Shown here: positions 1-9,352 of the stretch, piece by piece
Position numbering within the stretch: the stretch's first letter is position 1
Layout of the letters: every line of letters starts with the position of its first letter
Assembly (NCBI GenBank): GCA_036186865.1
Contig: AP025074.1
Location: forward strand, 10,912,587-10,976,586
Source: Eustoma russellianum
Taxonomy: Eukaryota; Streptophyta; Magnoliopsida; Gentianales; Gentianaceae
Reading direction: 5' to 3'
DNA length: 64,000 nucleotides
Notes under the pieces: generated by a model
What the model saw: only the letters and a program-made list of their open reading frames with translations
Database searches by the model: none
What the model was told of the DNA's origin: nothing
Translations under genes and position numbers: made by a program

Positions 1-677
1 TGCATGGGTGTTGTGTGTGATTTTAAAGAAGTACATGCATCATGATACACGAAGCATAAGACTTGACATGCAAGAAACGTGGTTAGTCTATGACTTGCTT
101 ATGTGATTCGTTGTTTTAATACATGTTGGTTCTCGTAACTGTGTTCACATATGTGCTTTATCTGTTTTGAGTAATTCTTATTAAGATGCTATTTGTTAAC
201 CCGAGCACCTCATTTTTGGGCAATGTTTTATACACTGGTGACTCGACGTGTGTGATTCCGTAGGGTGTATAGACGGGTTACTTGCTGGCGAAGTTTTCGC
301 TAAGAACAATCATTCTGTCTCCTTTTCAGGTGAGCCTGATTATGAGTTGATATTTATCGAAGACGACGGCGAGTGGGCTCAGTGGGATGATGGACAAGGG
401 AATAGATAGATGCTGGACTATTTTGTTTGAGTTTGAAACTCATTGTTATTATGTTGTTCTAAAACTTATGTCGGCTAGGTGATCAAACAGTTTTATTTCC
501 GCTGCAGTTTTCTGGTTGTAATATTGACAACGAAGGTTTAGATTTTATGACGTTTCCGCTGGTTTTAACTTACATTATGAAGAATGTATGCTTGATCTGC
601 TTGACGCTTCGTAGTTCTCATAGTAGGCTACGGCGGGTGCACTGGTTCCGATAACGGTATCGGGCTGGGGCGCTACA
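1..677 (+). repeat. 3' tail of 5' LTR, chromovirus copy 1
   Basis: Matches 5941-6617 almost base for base and ends in GGGGCGCTACA, three bases before a methionine-tRNA primer site. Only the last quarter of the LTR is in the window. Confidence 0.93.
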
Positions 678-679
678 GG

Positions 680-691
680 TGGTATCAGAGC
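680..691 (+). other. Primer binding site, initiator Met-tRNA
   Basis: TGGTATCAGAGC lies two bases after the LTR end. It is complementary to the 3' end of initiator methionine tRNA, the usual primer of plant chromoviruses and copia elements. Bases 692-816 after it are untranslated leader with no other signal that I see. Confidence 0.92.
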
Positions 692-816
692 CTAGGCTTC
701 AGATCTATCTCGGAAACTTAGGTTCATGATCTTTTAGCAATTTAAGATATGATTTTCCCTTAAGGTTGATCCTTAGTTATAAGTGCTGATTTTCTAGAGT
801 CTAAGTATGATCTGGG

Positions 817-1580
817 TTGGGTGTGTGCGAGCGCGTATATCATTTAAATTTCTATAATAATTTAAATTGTCAGACCCCATTGATCTCTTGGATACAACTT
901 TGTGATGCTTTTCTAAAGTATTATGTGCCCAAGACAGCGATCTTAGACAAGATAAGGGCGTTCGACGGGCTAAAACAGAGGCGGATGATAATGTCGGAGT
1001 ATGCCGACCATGTCCATGCTTTGGGTAAGTTGCTCCTGCGATTATGCCTGATAATCGCTTAAAGATGACAAAATTCGGACGAGGTTTGGACTCAAGAATT
1101 CAGTCAGTAATTGTAAATGCATGGATGAGAACATTCGAGGACATGATGGATGCATGTTTTCACGTCGAGAGTGATTTCCGCAGAGTGGCAGCAAGAAAGG
1201 CCGATGCAGGATACTCCGAAAAAGGTAAGAGGTTAAGAGAAGAGATTTGAGTTGGTGGCAGGCCAGGACGTTGGATCAAGGTTCTGAAGAGAGGCTCGGT
1301 TGAGAAAATTTCATAGACCCCCACAACAGAATTTAGTTGTACAGCAGGTTGAAAGAGTTTGCCGCACTTCAATAAGGGTCATGTTGGCGAATATAGGAAG
1401 TTGGGAAGAGCATGTTATCGATGCGGACAGGTGGGAAACCTTATTCGAGATTGCTCAGAGATGAGAATGAATGCTCTAGGAGAAGTTGCTCAGCAACCGA
1501 GGACGAATGTCCGCGTTAATGTCATGATCGCCAAGGATATTCGGAAGTCGCCGATGTGGTATGAGGTACAATTTTGGTGA
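817..1580 (+). pseudogene. gag remnant with damaged zinc knuckle, copy 1
   Basis: Three short overlapping reading frames (817-1062, 1044-1250, 1359-1580) together read like a chromovirus capsid/nucleocapsid, broken by frameshifts. The zinc knuckle is at 1413-1454 and reads CYRCGQVGNLIRDC: three cysteines are present but the histidine of the CCHC motif is asparagine. Equivalent breaks occur at 33672-34435 in the second copy, so they predate the spread of this family. The product, if any, could not form a normal virus-like particle. Confidence 0.75.
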
Positions 1581-2340
1581 ACAAGATATTCACCAATGTA
1601 CTTTTGATAGCGGCGTGAACCCCTCTTTTGTGGCAAAGGAATTTGTTAAGCGCCTTTGTGGTTCACCAGAATAGTTGGAGATTCCATACTGTGTCCAAGC
1701 GTCCAAGATCAATTACGATTTCACATCAACATTGACTATCGATTAAAACAAGTGACAGTTAAGAATTCTGTGATGGAAGGTATAACCTTTCAAGGGAATT
1801 GCTGTTGATTGAAGGAAGTTGAACTTATTACCAAGTGGTCTAGATCTACGAATGACACCGAAGTCAGCATTTCTTGTGTCTAGCTAGTTATTATAGGAAG
1901 TTTGTCGAGGGACTTTCGACAATAGCGAAGCCCTCAGTCGGCTTACTCAAAAGAAGTTCAAGTTTGAGTGAACGACAGAATGCGAGAAAAGCTTCACGGA
2001 GCTTAAGAGGAGGTTAACCATAGCTCCAGTATTGGCTCAACCTTTTGATACTGATGGGTTTGTGATATGTAGTGATGTGTCGAAAAACAGTCTAGGTATG
2101 CAAACTGTAGCATAAGTTATGACTTTCCATCCAAATTGAGTTTTGTTGATACTTCACTTGTAGACTGTGTTTCGATGCAATACGAACGAGTTATCGCATA
2201 TGCCTTAGGACAGCTAAACATGAGACAGCTAAGAGGGTTGGAATTACAAAAGGACTACGGCTTAACCATTAATTATCATTCAGAAAAAGCTAATAAAGTG
2301 GCCAGTGTAGTAAACGGAAAAGCTAACCATGCGCGATAGT
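1581..2340 (+). pseudogene. Protease and RT-RNase H remnants, RT core missing, copy 1
   Basis: At about 1595-1650 a frame contains DSG followed by a hydrophobic stretch, as in retropepsin (aspartic protease). By about 1860 the sequence has already reached the RT C-terminal linker (a YYRKFVEG-like block) and then the start of RNase H. The fingers-palm region with the YxDD catalytic motif, normally several hundred residues, is absent, so this is a deletion rather than point decay. A 67-codon frame at 2136-2339 is RNase H connection sequence. Stops and frameshifts occur throughout. The same junction is present at 34436-35270. Confidence 0.75.
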
Positions 2341-2669
2341 CACCACTTGAGTGGGAAATAGAAGAATTTAGCTTGGATTTGGTTGATTCTATGGTTAATG
2401 TTTTCACAACATTGACCGTCACCTTGAGTTTGATGGATTGGTTGAAAGAAGCTCAGAAGAAGAATAAGACTGTGGGTGATATTGCTGGGAAACTGAGGTA
2501 TAGTCAGGTTGATGGATTTTAGACCAAGGTGGACGGGAACTTATGTTAGAGGAAAAATGAGTGTACATGATTTAGATGAGCTAAGAAAAGAAATTTTGCA
2601 AGGGGGCTTACAGCTCAAGGTTATCAATAAATCATGGTAGCACCAGAATGTACAAGGATCGCTAACAAT

Positions 2670-3852
2670 ATTATTGGTGGTGTAAGATGAAGAGACACAT
2701 TGCGGAGTTCATTGGGAGAGGTCTGGCGTGTCAGTAAGTTGAGACTAAACACCAAGAACCTAGTGGATTAGTGATACTGTTGGAGCTTCCAGGGTAGAGA
2801 TAGGAACTTATTACTATGGACTTTGTGGTCGATAACCAAAAACAAGAAGTGGATATAACATGATTTTGGTGATTGTGGATCGATCGACCAATCTGCACAT
2901 TTTCTATCGGTCTCCGGGGAAGTATTTCTCGGAAGTTGGTAAGTTTAGATATGGACAACATTGTCAGCCTACAGGGTGTTTCAATAAGTATAGTGTCTGA
3001 CCGAGATCAACGGTTCACTTCCAAGCTCTGGATAGTATTCTAGAGAGCCCTGGGTAAGGAGTTAAGGATGAGTACATCCTATCATCCACAAACCGATGGA
3101 CAGTCCAAGCGGACTATTCAGACCTTGGAAGATATGCTAAGGGCTTGCGTGTTGGACTCTAAAGGGAGTTGGGATGGAATGGTAAAGATGATGGAATTTT
3201 CTTATAACAATAGTTATCACGGCGCAATTGACATGGCTCATTTGAGGCGTTGTACGGAAGGAAGTGTAGGTCCCCGGTTTATTGGGACGAAGTGGGTGTG
3301 AGAACTGTCACGGGACCTGAACTATTGGAGAAAACGTTAGAGAAGGTGAAAGTTATCCGGGAAAGACTCAAGGCGGCTCAGGATCGCAGCAAGAGTTGGA
3401 CAGATTCCAAACGACGACCATTGGAATTCGATGTGGGTGAAAAAGTTTATTTGAAGGTATCACCTACGAAGGGCATCATGAGGTTTGGGGTAAAAGGCAA
3501 GTTAAGCCCTCGTTTTATTGGTCCTTATGTAATACTTGAGAAGGTAGGAGCCTTGGCATATAGGTTGGCATTACCTCCGGCGTTGGCACAAGTTCACAAT
3601 GTGTTCCACGTGTCACAATTAAGAAAGTACGTGGCGGATCCAAGTCATGTACTTGAAGCTCAACCTTTGGAACTCAAGGAAGATGTTACATATGAGGAGG
3701 TACCCGTGAAAATTGTGGACCGAAAGGATCAAGTGTTGAAGAAGCGAGTGATTCCTTATGTAAAGGTCCAATGGAGCAATCACACGGAACGTGAAGCCAC
3801 TTGGGAGCTCGAAGAACAAATGCGAGAGAGGTATCCTCAGCTCTTCGACTAA
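2670..3852 (+). pseudogene. Integrase with C-terminal chromodomain, decayed, copy 1
   Basis: Integrase of the retroviral DDE type. The N-terminal half (2670-3060) is broken by several frameshifts; 3068-3301 holds the third catalytic region (HPQTDGQ followed by S-K, where E is expected, so the catalytic Glu is Lys here). The frame 3250-3852 (200 codons) encodes the integrase C-terminal GPF-type domain and a chromodomain-like tail ending WELEEQMRERYPQLF. A one-base shift near 3250 separates the last two parts. It would be catalytically dead. Compare 35542-36711, where the same region is open. Confidence 0.85.
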
Positions 3853-3884
3853 GGTACGTAAGTTTCGAGGACGAAACTTTTTGT

Positions 3885-3897
3885 AAGGGGGGAGGAA
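3885..3897 (+). other. Polypurine tract, copy 1
   Basis: AAGGGGGGAGGAA abuts the TG of the 3' LTR. This is the plus-strand primer site of LTR retrotransposons. Confidence 0.9.
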
Positions 3898-4160
3898 TGT
3901 TACACCCCGTGACTTTTAAGCACGACTTTCAACACTCTAGGACAACCTTGAATTCAATTTAATTAATGATGTAGATTGTGGTATCAAATAACTAGATATA
4001 GAAAGTAAGAAAAGGGGTTAGAAATAGAATTAAAGGTAATTACGGGTAATTGCATAAAAGCCCCTACTAAAGATAGGGGAGTTACACCACACTTTGGTAT
4101 AACTCCCCATTGGCATTAAGGGGGGACGGTTTTAACATCAAAGAGGGTGAGGGAAACCGC

Positions 4161-4230
4161 AGGAAAAAGGAAAGGAAAAGAGAGAAAAGAGAAAGAGAGG
4201 AAAAGGAAGAAGAAGAGAGGAAGGAGAAGG
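4161..4230 (+). repeat. 70-nt uninterrupted purine run in LTR
   Basis: Every base from 4161 to 4230 is A or G. Equivalent runs of 67 nt lie at 31160-31226 and 37022-37088 in the other copy. Such tracts can adopt triplex (H-DNA) forms; whether this one does is not shown. Confidence 0.9.
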
Positions 4231-4855
4231 CCATTTTAGGTTCAATTCTCATCAAGGTTCTGCAGTAAATCCGTAAGCTTATCTAGAATTCAAGGCAAGT
4301 AATCTTTCTATACGCTTTATGTAAATTTTGATACTTAGGCCCTATGTTCTTACAAAGAGAAAACATGAATCACACATTGGTATTCTTGTCTTGACTATTT
4401 TAAATGCTTTGTTATATGTAAGTCTTGTTGCTAATTGTGCAAAGTATTGTTCTTTGGGCCATATCTCTGAAAATAGTTGTGTGGTGCTTTGTTGTTGTCA
4501 AGCATGCCCATAATGTGTATATCTTGACTAGCTTATTGTCTTGCTCTACTCTTATGTTGATTGTCTACACTTTGACGTTGAGAGTATGTGCAGGAAATTG
4601 AGGGATGAGAGTTGACATTGTTGTAGACTTGTGGTGTTGGTTGTTGTTGATGACAATCTTTGAAGATGGTGAATGATTGAAGAGTTAGAGTGGATGTTGT
4701 TAGGCACAACTAAGCTTCAATTCATGATTAGATGTATGTTAAGTATGATGAATTTAGATGTTAAGATGGATCTTTAAGAGTTGAATATGGAAGGGTTGAA
4801 GAAGAAAGGAGTTGGGTGGAAGTTACTGCAGAAAAACTGCAGTTTGGCATCGTCA

Positions 4856-5125
4856 GAACACTTCGAACGCCTACATGAGGCGCTTCATGTCACTATAGGC
4901 GCTTCATGTAGCGTTCCATGTGTCCTGGAGCTTTCCCGTACAGAAAGACTGAAATTTAGAACCGTCAGAACACTTCGAACGCCTACATGAGGCGCTTCAT
5001 GTCACATTAGGCGCTTCATGTGGTGTTCAATGTGTCCTGAATCATCCCCGAACACTTCGAACGCCTGGTAGAGGCGCTTCATGTACCATTAGGCGCTTCA
5101 AGTGGTGTTCCAAGTATTCTGGAAG
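4856..5125 (+). repeat. Three imperfect repeats with GGCGCTTCATG motifs
   Basis: The block GAACACTTCGAACGCC starts at 4856, 4968 and 5050, each followed by two GGCGCTTCAwGT motifs. ACATGAGGCGCTTCATGT in the first two is nearly self-complementary. The same three-copy array occurs at about 31854-32110 and 37716-37972. Its role is unknown; the position in the LTR upstream of the TATA-like boxes would suit a regulatory array. Confidence 0.8.
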
Positions 5126-5495
5126 TATTTTTGACCCTTTAGGCGCCCTATGTAAGTGTAGTAACTTTATACACTTCTTTTGAACATAAAATGCAAGGGT
5201 ATTCGAGGTATGTTTGAGGTGTAGATGGTAAGTTTGATTAAGTAAGCATAAGATTGAATTCTAGTGAATAAGTGAGACAAATGGACTTGGTAAAACACGT
5301 TTAGGGAGAGTTTGAGGTGCAAAACCATATCCTTGATAGACAAGATGTATGTGTGTGTGTGCTACATGTTGATATGAAGCTATCTGTGCATCCTGCATCA
5401 TGACATGGGCACTTGCATTTGATTTGAGATATGTTTTGCAAAAGAACAAGAAAGGTGAAGTTTGCGAAAGACAAAATGGCTGCTGGTTGATCACA

Positions 5496-5856
5496 GGGTA
5501 TAAAAGTCACGTCTGCGAAAGCAGGGTATAAAGAGCGTGATCTGTGAATCAACAGCAGGGTATAAAGTATGTTATGGGGCCGTGGACCTATCAGCACGGA
5601 AAATGAAGTATTTTATGGGGCCGTGGACCTATCAGCACGGATATATGATATATGTAATGGGGCCGTGGACCTTTCAGCACGGATATATGATATATGTAAT
5701 GGGGCCGTGGACCTTTCAGCACGGATATATGATATATGTAATGGGGCCGTGGACCTTTCAGCACGGATATATGATATATGTAATGGGGCCGTGGACCTTT
5801 CAGCACGGGGTATAAAGTTATGATGGCTGTGGACTGATCACCCACAGGGTATAAAG
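5496..5856 (+). promoter_or_regulatory. Array of five GGGTATAAA boxes with stem-loops
   Basis: GGGTATAAAA/G occurs at 5496, 5524, 5558, 5808 and 5847. Four of the five directly follow or overlap a short stem-loop: CTGC/GCAG (5513-5524), CTGT/ACAG (5542-5555), CCGTG/CACGG (5789-5808) and CTGTGG/CCACAG (5827-5847). TATAAA boxes are plausible core promoters for the element RNA; which is used is not visible. Copy 2 has the same set in both LTRs. Confidence 0.55.
5580..5808 (+). repeat. 42-bp tandem repeat, six units
   Basis: Units start with CCGTGG at 5580, 5621, 5663, 5705, 5747 and 5789, a period of 42 (41 for the first). Each unit is a CCGTG/CACGG stem-loop followed by an A/T-rich ATATATGATATATG tail. 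The LTRs of copy 2 hold only four units each (32578-32722 and 38440-38584), so the array varies in length between copies. Confidence 0.95.
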
Positions 5857-6617
5857 TTCTGCTACGCGAAGAATATGATATGTAAAGTGATGAAATGTTT
5901 GTGAAATGACATGCATGACATGTTTATGAAAGAAGGCATATGCATGGGTGTTGTGTGTGATTTTAAAGAAGTACATGCATCATGATACACGAAGCATAAG
6001 ACTTGACATGCAAGAAACGTGGTTAGTCTATGACTTGCTTATGTGATTCGTTGTTTTAATACATGTTGGTTCTCGTAACTGTGTTCACATATGTGCTTTA
6101 TCTGTTTTGAGTAATTCTTATTAAGATGCTATTTGTTAACCCGAGCACCTCATTTTTGGGCAATGTTTTATACACTGGTGACTCGACGTGTGTGATTCCG
6201 TAGGGTGTATAGACGGGTTACTTACTGGCGAAGTTTTCTCTAAGAACAATCATTCTGTCTCCTTTTCAGGTGAGCCTGATTATGAGTTGATATTTATCGA
6301 AGACGACGGCGAGTGGGCTCAGTGGGATGATGGACAAGGGAATAGATAGATGCTGGACTATTTTGTTTGAGTTTGAAACTCATTGTTATTATGTTGTTCT
6401 AAAACTTATGTCGGCTAGGTGATCAAACAGTTTTATTTCCGCTGCAGTTTTCTGGTTGTAATATTGACAACGAAGGTTTAGATTTTATGACGTTTCCGCT
6501 GGTTTTAACTTACATTATGAAGAATGTATGCTTGATCTGCTTGACGCTTCGTAGTTCTCATAGTAGGCTACGGCGGGTGCACTGGTTCCGATAACGGTAT
6601 CGGGCTGGGGCGCTACA

Positions 6618-7625
6618 ATTTTAGACTTGTGTGTCTTGATTGCATTGTTGCTTGGTTTGCGATGCAAATTTTCTTGTATCCAAGGCATCATCCTCAAACC
6701 AAATCAAGCCACAAAAGTCCTAATCTCAGAGACAAAGACTACTTGGCCGAAATCTAACCAAAATAGCCGAGGTACCATTTGTTTTTGCAAGAAAATTGGA
6801 CGGAAAACATTTTCTAGGAAATCTACCCGAAGCAATATTCAAAACTGAAGCAGAGGAAATTTCACAAGAAGATTTGTAGTTTTTACAAGATATTGACATG
6901 AGCTAATTTCGTAAATTTCATAAGAGGATGTCCTGACTCTCTAGCCAGAACCCACCGCACATAAAAAACGTTGGCAGAGATATCAAAAAAAACCAAGAAA
7001 AAGAAAAGAGAAAAAAAATGAAGGGTGTAAGAACACAAACATCGTGGCAATTTGTTTGAGAAGAGCACCAAGATTGTTGACAAATTCTTTGAATATCAAG
7101 TTCCATCCAATACTACAAAACCATGCCTATTGAAGTCACAAAACACTACACCATTCATTGTCTTTACACTTGGATACTTGATGATTGTAATCGAATCAAC
7201 AACGTGTGATTAATTTGCATAAGGCTAAGCTTAACTAAAGATTGCTCAGGGCAACCCTTAGTTTTTCTTTGGCTCAGCCTTTGACATAATTTTTGGTTTC
7301 ATTTTCCTGGATTCTTAGAAGGTTAAGTGTGTTAAATTGTCTTGTTCTTGGCTTGATACCTTTGCTTGTTAGTTGCTGAAATTTTGTTGACACGTTGGAG
7401 AAAATAGGTGCAATTGATCATCGGATTGTGTTAGCCACTTGAGAAGCTTGCTTTGGTTGTATCTAGCCCAAGATTGGCCGGGGAAAGCACAAACTTGAGT
7501 GACTATACAAGAGCGAGAAAGGAACATACACTTTGATTTTGATTTTCACTAACGTAACGAAATCTCTTTTGCCTTTGTGTTAGTTTTCCTTTTCTTGTTT
7601 TCTTTATTTCATTTCAGGAGAAAAT
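6618..7625 (+). other. Leader of element D
   Basis: No coding signal. Bases 7200-7330 (the phrase around CTAAAGATTGC...CCCTTAG) align with the leaders at 13760-13860 and 21475-21560 of the CRM-like elements, which is the main evidence of kinship. The short frames on either strand look like chance. Confidence 0.6.
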
Positions 7626-9227
7626 ATGTCGTCAACCAATGTCGTAGCAGAGGAGACGAGGGTTGAACTGTCACTTGAAAAGGTGTTGGAGAAATTGCAA
7701 GAAATCTCCAACAAGGTGGAAGAATTGGATTGGAGAACCTGGGATCAACAAAGTTCACAAGTTGAAGAGTTGGTTAGCACCATTTAGGGAGTCATGTGTT
7801 ATGAGCATGACTACAACGAGGTTGAAAAACGCATGATTACCTTTGGAAAATCAAATGGTATTTGGGTAAGAAATTGGCGTTGCAAAGTGCCTAAGTTTCA
7901 AAATTATCCACAACATGATAAAGATATTAAAGCATATTACAATGAATTGCTTGATGACTTGTATTATGCTTACATTGAAGAGGTTGAAGAATTAACCATG
8001 ATTAGATTCATTGCTGGGTTAAATAAAGAGATTGCATATGAAATGATGCATTGTAGATATGAATCACTTGAAGTTATGTATGAGCATGCAACCAATATTG
8101 AAAATAGGATAAAATTTAAAAAAGACACGGATGATTTTTTTGCTAAAATGCATAAGCGTGGCAACGCTGAAATTGTTTCTAAAAAGGAACAAAAAGCTGA
8201 AATTGTACCTTATATCGATGCTAACACAAAACCGAAAGTTGATTTGTTCCCAAATGACTTGAATGAGGTCAAAGTTAATGCATCTAATAAGCATGAATTG
8301 TATGATAATACAGCTGAATTGCATGGCAAAATCTTGGTTGAATTGCATGAGAAAATGAGTGAACATGAGGATGATTTACGTATTGAGGTAGCATCGCCTA
8401 TTTGTCTTGATTTGTGTGAACCACATGCATTGTGTTATCTTGAATTGAAGCCTGAACTTGAGCTTGTGTCACATGAATTAGATGTTGAATTGAATGATGA
8501 AACGAATGCTATTAAGTTGGATGAAGTTGGATTGATAGTTAATAGTGTCAGACCATTTGTTGTTGAATCTTTTAGAGTATGTGTTGATCTCCCTAATCTT
8601 TATTGTTTTCATGATCCTTTTTATATGCATCACACACACACGACCTTTAGTATAATTCATTCTCATAGTATGCTTGTTTATAGGATGATTCATGCCATGT
8701 TTACTCATGAGAGATGCCATATCACATTGTCTTGTTTCCCTTTTCAAATCTTAGTGACATGTGACTTCGTTTGCCATGATAAATTGTTGGTCTATGTATT
8801 GATTGAGTTCGACTGTTCCTTGCATGATAGATTTTGGTTGCATCCTACACATTCATGTTTGATTGAGAGAAGCATGACTATACACCCTAAACACATCAAG
8901 AAGAGGTTTGTATTGACGTGGAGTCGTGTTCTAGTGTTTGATAAGTCTTTCTTTTGGAAGCTTCATAAGTGTCTCACGTGTACTTTGTTAATGCATCCTA
9001 AACATGTGAAAGTGAAGATACAAAACAGGTATGACTCTACTCCTTATTTATCTCTTTGCCATCATCTTTTACTTGTTCATGATTCTATAGATGCATTTAT
9101 TGAGTTAGAGTTTGAGGTGTATGTCTTTGTGCACCCTAAAAATGTTAGAAAGAGGTGTTTATTGATGTCTAGATGTGTCATAATTGGAGTACGTGATCAT
9201 CCTAAGCATGTTAGACTTAAATTATAA
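7626..9227 (+). pseudogene. gag-like frame fused to unrecognised HPKH-repeat region, one internal stop
   Basis: One frame runs from ATG at 7626 to TAA at 9225, interrupted only by TAG at 7785 (codon 54); a 477-codon open stretch follows from 7794. The start resembles the gag N-terminus of elements A and B (charged, coiled-coil-like). Residues about 41-110 of the 477 read like the end of a retrotransposon capsid domain (YYNELL...FIAGLNKEIA...EHATNIENRI), similar to 14900-15070. After that I recognise nothing: an acidic stretch (about 120-250), then a His/Cys-rich part where HPxH/HPKN motifs recur at residues 350, 364, 401, 447 and 469. No zinc knuckle, protease or RT is present. It could be a functional accessory gag of a non-autonomous element, or an open frame kept by chance. 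Confidence 0.6.
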
Positions 9228-9352
9228 ATGATCATTACACTTGGTTTGTTTGTACTTGTATCGTACGTAGTTCATGAGTCATTTATGGAGTATCCCTCTT
9301 ATCCATTTGTGTGTTTAGATTCGAGGTCAAATCTTTTTGAGGAGGGAGGGAA
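9228..9352 (+). pseudogene. Short tail of pol reading frame and purine tract, element D
   Basis: Directly after the TAA at 9225 the same frame continues from an ATG (TAAATG) for a further 95 codons. It carries DSRSNLFEEGG, matching the last residues of the integrase frames at 11490, 18760 and 26550 (DSRTNPFEEG). GAGGAGGGAGGGAA just before the LTR serves as purine tract. All that lies between gag and this tail in the relatives is missing or replaced. Confidence 0.6.

Larger units (their letters stand above)
1..6617 (+). mobile_element. Chromovirus copy 1 (Ty3/gypsy, Tekay/Del-like), 5' end outside window
   Basis: The first 677 bases repeat at 5941-6617, just before a TG...CA LTR end, so the window opens inside a 5' LTR. 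Order is LTR tail, methionine-tRNA primer site, gag, protease, RT-RNase H remnants, integrase with chromodomain, purine tract, 3' LTR (3898-6617). The integrase C-terminus ends in a chromodomain-like block, which places it among chromoviruses; Tekay/Del is my reading from the long LTR beginning TGTTACACCCCG. The 677-bp LTR overlap shows only about two differences by eye (around 284 and 306), so the insertion is recent although its genes are badly decayed. The RT core is missing in the same place as in the copy at 30895-39393. The left target duplication lies outside the window. Confidence 0.9.
3898..6617 (+). repeat. 3' LTR, chromovirus copy 1 (2720 bp)
   Basis: Begins TGTTACACCCCG after the purine tract and ends GGGGCGCTACA. 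It contains, in order, a 70-nt all-purine run (4161-4230), three imperfect repeats with GGCGCTTCATG motifs (4856-5125), a TATA-like/hairpin array with a 42-bp tandem repeat (5496-5856), and the segment shared with 1-677. Short reading frames in it are chance frames across repeats. It is about 83 bp longer than the LTRs of copy 2, largely from two extra 42-bp units. Confidence 0.95.

Noticed and set aside
5537..5845. Overlapping frames of 84-98 codons on both strands over the 42-bp repeat
   Set aside because: A 42-bp period is divisible by three, so any open unit gives long frames in several phases. They encode only the repeat and sit inside an LTR.
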